From: Candidatus Omnitrophica bacterium UBA6210 | GTDB taxonomy: Bacteria > Omnitrophota > Gorgyraeia > Velamenicoccales > Velamenicoccaceae | Reading direction: 5' to 3' | DNA: 64,000 bases | Assembly: GCA_002421805.1 (NCBI GenBank) | Contig: DISM01000002.1 | Span: 1 to 64,000, forward strand | Part shown: positions 44,725-53,282 of the stretch, one piece after another | Position numbering within the stretch: position 1 is the first letter of the stretch | Layout: every line of letters begins with the position of its first letter | Program-made: the position numbers and the translations under genes | Notes under the pieces: generated by a model | What the model was told of the DNA's origin: nothing | Databases searched by the model: none | What the model saw: the letters and a program-made list of their open reading frames with translations, nothing else

Positions 44725-45693
44725 ATGAAACTCCAGAAGATCTATGAATTCATCGTCGCCTCGGGGATCGACGCGGACCCTCGCGGGGCCAAAACTGTCC
44801 ATGAAGGCCTTAAAAGAACAAATGAGGAGTATGCGACGCTCTCCGCAAAGGAAAAGGCGTGGTTCGATACAGACAGGCTGAAAAACCCCTATGACGACAG
44901 CCGGCTTCTCAACGGCCAGCCGGACAAAGAGATCAAGACCGTCATGGCCGGCATTGACATCGACACCTCGGAACTCCTGCTCATCGACCGCCTCAATGGC
45001 TCGGGGCGCGGCGCACAGCGGCCGAAGGTCGATCTGGCCCTAAGCCACCATCCTCAGGGAAGGGGTTTTGCCGGTCTCCATGAAGTGATGCGGATGCAGG
45101 CGGACATCTACGAACAGCTCGGCATCCCCGTCAACGTGGCCGAGGGCCTCACGGGGGAACGTATGAAGGAGGTAGGCCGCAGGACCCACGCGGCCAACCA
45201 CCAGCGGGCGGCCAACGCAGCCCAGCTTTTGGGGATCCCCTTTATCTGCGCCCATACGCCGGCGGACAACCATGCGGTAAGCTTCCTGCAAAAGCTCTTT
45301 GACCGCAAAAAACCCGAACAGCTCAAAGACGTCATTAGCCTTCTTTTAGATATAGAAGAATACAGGATCGCCGCCAAGAACAATAATGCCCCCGTCATCC
45401 TCTTCGGCGCCCCCAGGAACAAAACGGGAAAGATCTTCATTGATATGACGGGAGGGACCGAGGGACCCAAGGATATCGCAGACCACCTCTTGAGCGCCGG
45501 CGTCGGAACCGTCGTGGGCATGCATGTCAGCGACGAATTCTACAAAAAGCTTCAGGGCAAGAACATCAATGTCATCGTGGCAGGGCACATCTCCTCAGAC
45601 TCGCTCGGCCTGAACCTGCTTTTGGACAAACTCGAAAAATCCGGAAATCTCAAGATATTGTCCTGTTCCGGATTCACAAGAGTCAAAAGGTAA
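44725..45693 (+). CDS. NIF3-like dinuclear metal protein
   Basis: A 322-aa protein of the NIF3/DUF34 type: AGIDIDTSELLLIDRL, DLALSHHPQGRGFAGL (metal-binding HHP), HTPADNH and the C-terminal VIVAGHISSDSLGLNLLLD. This family has a dinuclear metal site; the biological role is unsettled (GTP cyclohydrolase-like or metal-handling roles have been suggested). GCGAAGGAG precedes the ATG. Its stop overlaps the dnaG start (TAATG). Confidence 0.82.
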   Translation: MKLQKIYEFIVASGIDADPRGAKTVHEGLKRTNEEYATLSAKEKAWFDTDRLKNPYDDSRLLNGQPDKEIKTVMAGIDIDTSELLLIDRLNGSGRGAQRPKVDLALSHHPQGRGFAGLHEVMRMQADIYEQLGIPVNVAEGLTGERMKEVGRRTHAANHQRAANAAQLLGIPFICAHTPADNHAVSFLQKLFDRKKPEQLKDVISLLLDIEEYRIAAKNNNAPVILFGAPRNKTGKIFIDMTGGTEGPKDIADHLLSAGVGTVVGMHVSDEFYKKLQGKNINVIVAGHISSDSLGLNLLLDKLEKSGNLKILSCSGFTRVKR

Positions 45694-47534
45694 TGCCCAG
45701 ACTGTATCCAGACAACCTCATTAGTGACGTCCTGGATCGCTGCAATATCGTCGAGCTCATCTCTTCGTATATCCCGCTCAAGCGGGCGGGAAGGAACTTC
45801 CGCGCCAATTGCCCCTTCCACGCCGAAAAGACGCCGTCGTTCATTGTCAGCACGGACAAACAGATCTTCCATTGCTTCGGTTGCGGACAAGGAGGCAATG
45901 CCATCACCTTTGTCATGCAGTACGAAAAGGTCGGTTTCCGGGAAGCCCTGGAAATCGTTGCGCAGAGATGCGGCGTCCCCTTGCCGGAGCCGGAACTAAC
46001 AGCATCCCAAAAAGGCAAAGAGGATTACAGGAAAACCCTGCAGGGTCTCTACGAACAAGCGGCGTCGTTCTACCACGCCCGCCTCCTGCAGGCCGCTGAC
46101 GCCAAGACCGCCAGGAATTATCTGCCGGCCCGGGGTATCTCCAAAGAAACAGCCCAGCGCTTCCGGCTGGGATACGCACCCGGAGAGTGGGACAGCCTCA
46201 TCGCCTATTTTAAATCGCAGAAGATCTCTCTTGCGGCGCTCGACAAATCAGGACTGGTCGTCGCAAAGGAGAACGGCGGGTATTACGACCGGTATCGCAA
46301 CAGGATCATGTTCCCTATTGCCGACGTCAAGGGCCGCGTCATCGCTTTCGGCGGCCGCGTCCTGGATGAATCACTACCCAAATACATCAATTCACCGGAA
46401 ACCGCCATCTACATCAAAGGAAAGAACCTCTTTGGCCTGGATGTCTCCAAAGAATACATCCGCCAGGCGGACCAGGTAGTCGTCGTCGAAGGCTATCTCG
46501 ACATGATCGTTCCGTTCGAAGCAGGCGTCAAAAACATCGTCGCCTCCCTTGGGACCGCCCTGACAGAAGACCAGATCCGCCTGATCAAACGCTTCACGAA
46601 CCGTGTCGTCCTGCTCTATGACCCGGACCTGGCGGGAGAGATGGCGACATTGCGTGCGCTGGACCTGCTCATTAAGGAAGATATGGACGTGCGCATCGCC
46701 GGCCTTCCTAAGGGAGAAGACCCTGACGCGTTCGTCAGGCATAACGGCGGCGCCGCCCTCAAGGATGTCATCGATAAAGCCTCACCGATCTTCGACTACA
46801 AACTGAATCTCCTTTTGGCCAAATATGACGCCAAGAGCACCCACGGGAAAGACAAGATCGTGCGCGAAATCCTGCCGACCATCCATCAATTCCGGCACCA
46901 TACGACCCGTGCGGAATATGTGAAGCGGACGGCGGCATCCGTCGACGTCGATGAAGAAGCGCTCATGCAAGACCTGAAAAATATAGAAGAGACGATCCAG
47001 GCGGATGCCATGTCTACCGACGGCGCCATCGCCCTGAACGCCATGGAACACCAGCGCCTCACGGAGATCCCGGTTACCGAAAGGATGCTCGTCAAGCTGA
47101 TGCTCGAAGAAATGCATTTGATCGACCATTTGCGCCACCTTATCGAACCGTCTGATTTCGTTTCGGATAAATTACGCAAGATCGTTACGTTCATCTTTGA
47201 CTTCTTCGACCAGGGAAAAAATTTCAAGCCGAACGTGCTCATGCATTATCTGGATGATGACGACGCCATCAATATCATCGCAGAGCTTGCGGCGCTCGAC
47301 ATCCATAACTGTTCCGAAAAAGAAAAGCTTATCGAAGACTGTGTGCGTCGTCTCAAACGCGACAAGATCCTGCACCGTTGCCAGGAATTACACCACCGCA
47401 TCCAGGAAGCACAATCGTCCGGGAACGAAGAGGTGTTGCAGCATCTTGTTGTTGAATACAACGATTTGATCAAACAGAGATCGAATGAGAACGCTATTGA
47501 CGAAGCCGCCGCTAAAAGCGGCAGGCACTCATAG
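45693..47534 (+). CDS. dnaG: DNA primase
   Basis: A 613-aa primase making RNA primers at the replication fork. The zinc-binding domain reads CPFHAEKTPSF to CFGCGQGGNAITFVM, then the RNA polymerase domain with the invariant YRNRIMFPI and GRVIAFGGRVLD, the TOPRIM EGYLDMI and YDPDLAGEMATLRAL, and a C-terminal helicase-binding domain. It lies directly before rpoD, the classic dnaG-rpoD arrangement. Confidence 0.97.
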   Translation: MPRLYPDNLISDVLDRCNIVELISSYIPLKRAGRNFRANCPFHAEKTPSFIVSTDKQIFHCFGCGQGGNAITFVMQYEKVGFREALEIVAQRCGVPLPEPELTASQKGKEDYRKTLQGLYEQAASFYHARLLQAADAKTARNYLPARGISKETAQRFRLGYAPGEWDSLIAYFKSQKISLAALDKSGLVVAKENGGYYDRYRNRIMFPIADVKGRVIAFGGRVLDESLPKYINSPETAIYIKGKNLFGLDVSKEYIRQADQVVVVEGYLDMIVPFEAGVKNIVASLGTALTEDQIRLIKRFTNRVVLLYDPDLAGEMATLRALDLLIKEDMDVRIAGLPKGEDPDAFVRHNGGAALKDVIDKASPIFDYKLNLLLAKYDAKSTHGKDKIVREILPTIHQFRHHTTRAEYVKRTAASVDVDEEALMQDLKNIEETIQADAMSTDGAIALNAMEHQRLTEIPVTERMLVKLMLEEMHLIDHLRHLIEPSDFVSDKLRKIVTFIFDFFDQGKNFKPNVLMHYLDDDDAINIIAELAALDIHNCSEKEKLIEDCVRRLKRDKILHRCQELHHRIQEAQSSGNEEVLQHLVVEYNDLIKQRSNENAIDEAAAKSGRHS

Positions 47535-47585
47535 GTCCTCAAGAAGAATACATACCCTTGCAGCCAAAACGAAGGAGCCCATTCC

Positions 47586-49142
47586 ATGGAAAAACCGGTC
47601 GTAAAGAAAAGCCTGGATAAACTGATCGCGCTGGGCAAGAAGAAGGGATACCTCACGTATGACGAAGTCAACGATGTCCTCCCGGAGGATATCGTTTCAT
47701 CCGACGATATCGACGAAGTCTTCGAAATGCTCAATGACGAAGACATTCAGATCGTCGACAACGAACTGACGGAAGAAAAACTCGAAGATATTTCAAAGAC
47801 CGAAGAACCGAAAGAACTCGATGAGGTTGAAGACAGGCTCCTGCCGCTCGACGACCCCGTCAAGATGTATTTAAAACAGATGGGGCGGATCTCGCTATTG
47901 TCCAGAGAAGACGAGCTCCGCCTGGCTAAAAAGATCGAAGAGACGGAGAACAACTTCCGTCAACTCCTGTTGTCCTCCAAATTCGTCAAACACGAAGTCA
48001 TTCTCCTGATCAGGCAGGTCTTGACGAACGAGATCCACATCGAGAACGTCGTCAAAGAAGATATCGCCATCAAGCGCGAGAAGACGCTCAAGAAATTTGC
48101 GACGACGCTCAAAAAACTCCTCAGAACAAAAAGGGACGACGCGACGGCGGCGTATCTTTTCGCCCTGAACCTGGCCACGCCGGCCCTTGAAGACATCGTC
48201 CACCAGATGAGCAGCCTTGTCAGGCAGGCCGATGCAGCCGACAGGGAACTCAAAAAGATCCGAGAGAAGAAATCAAAGGGCGATGTCCGCGCCCTGAGGC
48301 AAAAAAGGAATAAGGCCTTAAGGCAAATGGGCATGGCCCCCAAGAAATTCAAAGAACAGCTCAAGCTCATCAAGATCCGCCATTCCCGGTTCCAAAGAGC
48401 CAAAAAAGCCCTCGTCGAAGCGAACCTCAGGCTCGTCGTCAGCATCGCCAAGCGTTACACCAACCGCGGGTTGTCTTTCCTGGACCTCATCCAAGAGGGC
48501 AACATCGGCCTGATGAGGGCCGTCGAAAAATTCGAATACCGCCGCGGCTATAAATTCTCCACCTATGCGACATGGTGGATCCGCCAGGCCATCACGCGGT
48601 CGATCGCTGACCAGGCGCGGACCATCCGCATTCCCGTGCACATGACGGAGACTATCAACAAGATCATCCGCATCTCGCGCATCTTTGTCCAGGAGTACGG
48701 CCGCGAACCCTCTCCGGAGGAAATCGCCAAATCCATGCGCATGCCGCAGGACAAGATCAAGAACATCCTTAAGATCGCGCAGGAACCTATCTCCCTTCAG
48801 ACCCCGATCGGCGACGAGGGCGACACGCATTTCGGCGATTTCATCGAAGACAAGAGGGCTATCTCTCCGGCCAACGCCACCGTCCATGTCATGCTCAAGG
48901 ATGAGATGAATTCCGCGCTCAACACGCTGACGGAAAGAGAGAAGAAGATCCTGATGCTGCGTTTCGGGCTCTCCGATGGCGCGCCCAAAACTCTCGAAGA
49001 GGTCGGAAACGTCTTCAAGGTCACGCGCGAACGCGTCCGGCAGATCGAGGCCAAGGCCCTGCGCAAACTCAGGCATCCGTCCCGGTCCAGAAAGCTACGG
49101 ACCTTTCTCGACATGACCTTGGCGCACGAACGGGAATACTGA
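47586..49142 (+). CDS. rpoD: Primary sigma factor RpoD
   Basis: A 518-aa sigma-70. Region 1.1 at the start, 1.2 in DPVKMYLKQMGRISLLSREDE, region 2 with NLRLVVSIAKRYTNRGLSFLDLIQEGNIGLMRAVEKF and KFSTYATWWIRQAITRSIADQARTIRIPVHM, region 3, and region 4 with GLSDGAPKTLEEVGNVFKVTRERVRQIEAKALRKLRHPSRSRKL. It directs RNA polymerase to promoters of the TTGACA/TATAAT type seen in this window. A GAAGGAG ribosome site precedes it. Confidence 0.98.
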   Translation: MEKPVVKKSLDKLIALGKKKGYLTYDEVNDVLPEDIVSSDDIDEVFEMLNDEDIQIVDNELTEEKLEDISKTEEPKELDEVEDRLLPLDDPVKMYLKQMGRISLLSREDELRLAKKIEETENNFRQLLLSSKFVKHEVILLIRQVLTNEIHIENVVKEDIAIKREKTLKKFATTLKKLLRTKRDDATAAYLFALNLATPALEDIVHQMSSLVRQADAADRELKKIREKKSKGDVRALRQKRNKALRQMGMAPKKFKEQLKLIKIRHSRFQRAKKALVEANLRLVVSIAKRYTNRGLSFLDLIQEGNIGLMRAVEKFEYRRGYKFSTYATWWIRQAITRSIADQARTIRIPVHMTETINKIIRISRIFVQEYGREPSPEEIAKSMRMPQDKIKNILKIAQEPISLQTPIGDEGDTHFGDFIEDKRAISPANATVHVMLKDEMNSALNTLTEREKKILMLRFGLSDGAPKTLEEVGNVFKVTRERVRQIEAKALRKLRHPSRSRKLRTFLDMTLAHEREY

Positions 49143-49171
49143 TCCCCGGGTCCCGAATCAGGCGCAGGAAC

Positions 49172-49687
49172 ATGAAGAATACCCTGTATATCATTAAGGC
49201 AAGACGCTCCGTCCGTAACTTCAGCAGTGACAAACTCGCGGCCGCGGACATCGCGAAAGTCCTCGAGGCAGGCCGCTGGGCCCCTTCGGGGCTCAACAAT
49301 CAACCCTGGCGCTTTGGCGTCATCGAGAACGCGGATGTCCGCAGCCGGATCGCTGCCTTCACTACATACGGATCCATCATCCGCCGGGCGGCGGCCATCA
49401 TCGTCGTCTGTATGGATATTGCGGATTCCTACAACAGGGACAAAGACCTCATGGCTGCCGGGGCATCGATCCAAAACATGCTTCTGGAAGCCCAGAGCCT
49501 CGGCATCGGAACCTGCTGGATGGGCGAGATCCTGAACAAGAAAAAGGAAGTTGCAGATATTCTGAAACTGGATAAAGACCTGGACCTCCTGGCTGTCATT
49601 GCCATGGGGTATCCGGCAGGGAAGGCGCAAAAAGGCTGCCGCAAAGCCCTGAAAGACCTCCTGATCAAAGGAACCAAATCCCTATGA
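49172..49687 (+). CDS. Nitroreductase-family flavoprotein
   Basis: A 171-aa FMN-dependent protein: IKARRSVRNFSSDKL at the start, AGRWAPSGLNNQPWRFGVIEN, and ASIQNMLLEAQSLGIGTCWMGEI, all standard for nitroreductases/NAD(P)H oxidoreductases. Short length fits the compact subgroup. It overlaps the small membrane ORF by 4 nt, giving a coupled set with the prenyltransferase. Confidence 0.9.
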   Translation: MKNTLYIIKARRSVRNFSSDKLAAADIAKVLEAGRWAPSGLNNQPWRFGVIENADVRSRIAAFTTYGSIIRRAAAIIVVCMDIADSYNRDKDLMAAGASIQNMLLEAQSLGIGTCWMGEILNKKKEVADILKLDKDLDLLAVIAMGYPAGKAQKGCRKALKDLLIKGTKSL

Positions 49688-49863
49688 ACCACCCTTTATC
49701 CTGGTTATTCTTCAGCGAACTTCTCCTGATCGGCGCCGTCTGGCTGATCATTGCAGAACTCAACGACAATTTCCGCAGGAAAGATCTTTTTGAACGCATA
49801 ATACACGATGACATCCTGAACAAAAGCACCCCGCCGGCCCATCATCGCCAACATACCCCATGA
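49684..49863 (+). CDS. 59-aa single-span membrane protein
   Basis: A small ORF between nitroreductase and the prenyltransferase, overlapping both by 4 nt (ATGA). The first about 26 residues are hydrophobic (PLSWLFFSELLLIGAVWLIIAEL) followed by a charged, basic/acidic tail, so one membrane helix with a cytoplasmic tail is likely. The tight overlaps on both sides are the best evidence that it is translated. Function unknown. Confidence 0.6.
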   Translation: MNHPLSWLFFSELLLIGAVWLIIAELNDNFRRKDLFERIIHDDILNKSTPPAHHRQHTP

Positions 49864-50753
49864 ACCTCCCGGGCCGCTTCCTGACCGTTATCAGGGGATG
49901 GTCTTTACCCATCGGCATCTCATCCGTAACCCTGGGGACAGCGGCCGCAGCAACACAACATGGGTCCATCGGACTGTATCTTTTGGTCATCTTCGGTACT
50001 TGCATGCTTCATGCGTGCGCCAACACCTTCAATGATTATTTTGACCTCAAATACGGAGTTGATACCCCCGATGCGCCGACCGCCCTTTACAGGCCTCACA
50101 GTGTATTTGCGGGCCTGATCACCCCCAAAGCGCTTTTATATCTCTCAATAATCCTTGCTGGAGGCGCCCTTGTTATCGGCATGGCCCTGGCGATCCTGCG
50201 CACGGCATATCTCTGGCCTCTCATCATCCTGGGTTTGTTCTTGAACTTATTCTATACGGCGCTGCCTGAACGCGGCCTCAAATATATTGCCCTGGGAGAA
50301 CCTGCAGTCTTCCTGGCTTTCGGCCCTATCATCATGGAAGGCAGTTATGCTGTACAAACCAGGCATCTCTCGTGGAACGTTTTTTTGTTATCTATCCCTG
50401 TAGGCATCCTGGTCGCCCTTGTCCTGTTCGCCAACAATCTCAGAGACAGGGAATTCGATTCCCGTAAAAAAATCAAAACGCTTGCAACGCTGCTCGGACC
50501 CCGCACAGGGATAAAAACCTTCATTGTCCTCGCATGCCTTCCTTATGCGATCATTTGCGCCTACGTCGGCATGGGAATCCTAGACTGGCCGGGCCTATTC
50601 GTGCTCTTTTCTTTGCCGACCGCCTTCCGCGCCGTCAGGATTTTTTCTCAAAACATCCCCGTTGCTGCGGATGCCGTAGCTTCCGAAGTCGCTCTTTCCT
50701 TCAATTTCTTCTTACTCATTGCCTTGGTTACAAATATTCTCATATCATTCTGA
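49860..50753 (+). CDS. MenA/UbiA-family prenyltransferase
   Basis: A 297-aa polytopic membrane enzyme. NTFNDYFDLKYGVDTPDAP is the first Asp-rich motif and NNLRDREFDSRKKIKTLATLLG the second, the pattern of 1,4-dihydroxy-2-naphthoate prenyltransferases of menaquinone synthesis. About eight hydrophobic helices. It could instead make another prenylated quinone or lipid. No other men genes are present in the window. Confidence 0.85.
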   Translation: MNLPGRFLTVIRGWSLPIGISSVTLGTAAAATQHGSIGLYLLVIFGTCMLHACANTFNDYFDLKYGVDTPDAPTALYRPHSVFAGLITPKALLYLSIILAGGALVIGMALAILRTAYLWPLIILGLFLNLFYTALPERGLKYIALGEPAVFLAFGPIIMEGSYAVQTRHLSWNVFLLSIPVGILVALVLFANNLRDREFDSRKKIKTLATLLGPRTGIKTFIVLACLPYAIICAYVGMGILDWPGLFVLFSLPTAFRAVRIFSQNIPVAADAVASEVALSFNFFLLIALVTNILISF

Positions 50754-50934
50754 AAATTTCTATAACTTATTGTAAGGCAATATGTTTCATGTGGCCTTTA
50801 ATATATTTTGGACATATGTTATACTATTATTGTAATAATATATGATATTCCCCAGGCAAAAAAGGAGGTTTTGGCAAGGTCCAACCCTGCCAGAATGAGA
50901 GATAGATGTATTGGCCTTGCACAACGGGGTGCGC

Positions 50935-51822
50935 ATGTTTACAAATCTCAACACGGAAATCAACCTCGGCACTTCACTGGTAGAGAAGAGGCTGATCACA
51001 GCTGAACAGTTGAAAGATGCCTACGAACACCTAAAGGTCAAAGGCGGATACTTAAGCCAGAGGCTCATCGAACTGGGCTATATCAAAGACGCAAATATCG
51101 CCACCCACCTGACCTGCGAGTTCGGATATTCCTATATCCCCCTGAAATCTTATATCGTCGCGGAAGATGCGCTGGCATGCATTCCTGCGGAGTTCGCATG
51201 CGACTTCTGTGTTCTGCCTATCGAAAAAAACGACAAACTGCTGACGGTCGCCATGGCCGACCCTCTTAATAAAGGCGTCATCGAGTTGATCCGTCAGATC
51301 AGCCGCTGCGAGATCGTCGTCCTTATCAGCACACGCACCGAAATCCGGCAGAACATCGAAAGATACTACGGCAACAGTTTCAAGGAGTTTGAGCTCGACA
51401 GATATAAAGATGACGTCGTCCTGCGCGACAACCTGATGGAGAAAGAGATCTCCAACGGCCTTTACACAGGCATCAACCGCCGCAGATATAAAAGACTGCA
51501 AGTGGGATTGCCGGGCGAATACTACGTCTATCCGAATTTTGTCAAAACAGAGATCAAGAACCTCAGCATGGGCGGCGTCCTTTTCGAAACCCAGAACCTC
51601 TTGCACCCGGGTACGGAGCTGGCAATCAACATCCACCTGGATAATTACCGCTATATCACCGCTGTCGTTGAGGTTATCCGCTCGGAACCGGTCAATATCA
51701 TCAATGCCGGATGGGATGCCACCAGCAGGGTTATCCACGAAACCGGCGCTTTCTTCAGCTTTATGCCAGAAAAGAACCAAGAGATGCTCTCCCAGTTTTT
51801 AAAACGCATGATCAAATCTTAG
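50935..51822 (+). CDS. MshEN-PilZ c-di-GMP-binding protein
   Basis: A 295-aa protein. Residues about 10-145 match the N-terminal domain of GspE/PilB/MshE ATPases (GTSLVEKRLITAEQLKDAYEHLKVKGGYLSQRLIELGYI, then AMADPLNKGVIELIR), which in MshE binds c-di-GMP. Residues about 185-295 form a PilZ domain with RRRYKRLQ and NLSMGG, the RxxxR and (D/N)xSxxG ligand motifs. No ATPase domain is present. Likely a c-di-GMP effector. The ATG at 50935 follows GGGGT; a TTG at 50911 is the alternative. Confidence 0.82.
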   Translation: MFTNLNTEINLGTSLVEKRLITAEQLKDAYEHLKVKGGYLSQRLIELGYIKDANIATHLTCEFGYSYIPLKSYIVAEDALACIPAEFACDFCVLPIEKNDKLLTVAMADPLNKGVIELIRQISRCEIVVLISTRTEIRQNIERYYGNSFKEFELDRYKDDVVLRDNLMEKEISNGLYTGINRRRYKRLQVGLPGEYYVYPNFVKTEIKNLSMGGVLFETQNLLHPGTELAINIHLDNYRYITAVVEVIRSEPVNIINAGWDATSRVIHETGAFFSFMPEKNQEMLSQFLKRMIKS

Positions 51823-51857
51823 AGGTTCTCTTCCCGGGAAGGACAGGTTCAGGATAT

Positions 51858-51884
51858 AAGCCCACCATAACAGGTGGGTTTTTT
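51858..51884 (+). terminator. Rho-independent terminator
   Basis: CCCACC (51861-51866), loop ATAACA, GGTGGG (51873-51878) and six T. A-T pairs extend the stem. It ends the PilZ gene's transcript 36 nt after its stop. Confidence 0.88.
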
Positions 51885-52212
51885 GTCGTTCGCAACAACC
51901 GCTTGCGCGCCGTTTGCCATAATGGTAGCAACCAACAGAAAAGTTTTCGACATTTTGGCAACTATTTCGTCATTCTTCTTGCAACCATATTTATTTTAAT
52001 GGGTTATATAAAAATGGCTATCTGCTTTTTCGCTTGCAACATCGTTAACTTTGTGGTATAAATAAAAGTCTTAAATTCAGGCATTTTTGCATAAAGATTT
52101 GACGAAGTCTAGGCGATGCCAGAACCGCTGCAATTCTTGCTATTTTTGGCATTATAGGAAGCAAAACTTCTTAAAAAGCTGTTTTCTCCGACGAGAAAAT
52201 CAATGGCCTTTG
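51885..52212. other. AT-rich intergenic region upstream of tRNA
   Basis: No gene is seen in these 328 nt. It is clearly more AT-rich than the coding regions around it. It must contain the tRNA promoter, but no pair of boxes with correct spacing stood out. Several TTGC-containing short repeats (such as GCTTGCAAC and CTTGCAACC) occur without clear structure. Confidence 0.5.
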
Positions 52213-52286
52213 GGGCCCATAGCTCAGTCGGTCAGAGCAGGTGACTCATAATCACTTGGTCCGGGGTTCGAATCCCTGTGGGCCCA
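52213..52286 (+). tRNA. tRNA with CAU anticodon (Met or Ile2)
   Basis: A 74-nt cloverleaf: acceptor stem GGGCCCA/TGGGCCC, D-arm with AGCTCAGTCGGTCAGAGC, anticodon loop CTCATAA with CAT, and TC arm GGGGTTCGAATCCC. With this anticodon it is elongator tRNA-Met or tRNA-Ile2 whose C34 is changed to lysidine; the body does not settle which. No encoded CCA. Confidence 0.88.
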
Positions 52287-52652
52287 TTTTTTGGCAGAAA
52301 CGAAGGAGGTTCTCCCGCACCGAAATGAAACAATTTCAGCGGGATCCCGACAGCGAATGAAGCGAGCGCATCGGGAGAATCCTCCAGGGCCCATGAGCTT
52401 TTGCAGAGCAAAAGTGAATCCCGAGCGGCTGCAAATTAAATCATGCGCCGCGAGGGATGAAATATATAATCTCAAGGCTTTCCCTCGGTCCGTGTATTTA
52501 AAAACACACGACCTCGGGACGTCGCCGAGATGTGACATTAAGGTGCTCCGCGGGCGCATAGCTCAGCCCCTCGACAGGCTCGGGACGAGCTTGCGTTATT
52601 TCGTTTCCCGGAGAGAAGGATTTTGTCATAGCGTAAAGATCTATCAAGACCC
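52287..52652. repeat. tRNA spacer with large hairpin and tRNA fragments
   Basis: No protein gene is supported here. 52305-52317 (GGAGGTTCTCCCG) pairs with 52372-52385 apart from a one-base bulge, and a TCCCGA/TCGGGA stem lies inside. 52387-52394 repeats the first eight bases of the first tRNA. 52552-52567 is an exact 16-base copy of the start of tRNA-Val. The segment CTCGACAGGCTCGGGACGAG (52570-52589) resembles a palindromic repeat seen in many environmental genomes. Confidence 0.55.
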
Positions 52653-52726
52653 GGGCGCATAGCTCAGCTGGTTAGAGTGCTGCCCTCACATGGCAGAGGT
52701 CGAAGGTTCAAGTCCTTCTGCGCCCA
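52653..52726 (+). tRNA. tRNA-Val (CAC)
   Basis: A 74-nt cloverleaf: acceptor GGGCGCA/TGCGCCC, D-arm AGCTCAGCTGGTTAGAGT, anticodon stem CTGCC/GGCAG with loop CTCACAT (anticodon CAC, valine), and T-arm GAAGGTTCAAGTCCTTC. Both its 5' end and its 3' end are duplicated as fragments nearby (52552-52567 and 52881-52898). Confidence 0.9.
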
Positions 52727-53282
52727 TTGATTTCAAGAAAAATTCCGGTAAAGAGAACCGAGCATATGTAAGCTCTGCGGGACTTGAAGCGAGAAAGCGC
52801 CGAGCGAATAGCGAGGAAAAGGCCTCTGGCCGTCAGCGAACGAGGGGAGGTTACGCAGGCCCCTCCGGGGCCGCAGTGACCAAGTCCTTCTGCGCCCACA
52901 TTTCGCCTCTGGCGAAATGTGTCCCGAACATGCGAAGAGAATTTTCGAGTCGCCTCTGGCGGCTACGAGAAAATTATCGAGCGCTTATGTTCAGGAACAA
53001 TCAGCAGCCTCTGGCGAAATGTGTCCCGAGCTTGCGAAGGAAATTTTCGAACAGCCTCTGGCGCGCATGAGGAATAAACGTTGACTCCTCGCTTAAACAC
53101 TTGTAAATTTCCTCTCCGGCCGGCCAAGCCAGCCTTCTGGAAATTTACTGCCTGGCAAAACAAAGTTTTGCCGAAGCTCGGAGTTAACCCAGAGAGGGTA
53201 GGCCTTCGCAATTCCGAATAAGCGAAGGGCCTAACTTTGAGAAGAAATAAAACCCATCATAGACAAAGTTAAGGAGTGTATT
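52727..53282. repeat. Repeat-rich region after tRNA-Val
   Basis: No real gene is seen. 52881-52898 is an exact 18-base copy of the tRNA-Val 3' end (52709-52726), like an attachment-site pair. Two about 58-bp imperfect direct repeats (52905-52962 and 53007-53064) each begin and end with CCTCTGGCG, and TTCGCCTCTGGCGAA forms a small hairpin. Open frames here (for example 52690-53070) are low-complexity and lack homology features. Confidence 0.6.

Noticed and set aside
52291..52662. Open frame between the two tRNAs
   Set aside because: It runs through a large hairpin and tRNA fragments and enters tRNA-Val; no protein features.
52905..53064. Possible CRISPR array
   Set aside because: Only two diverged repeat units with unequal similarity, no spacers and no cas genes in the window.
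52690..53070. Open frame of 126 codons after tRNA-Val
   Set aside because: It starts inside the tRNA, consists of repeats and arginine-rich low-complexity sequence, and shows no ribosome site.
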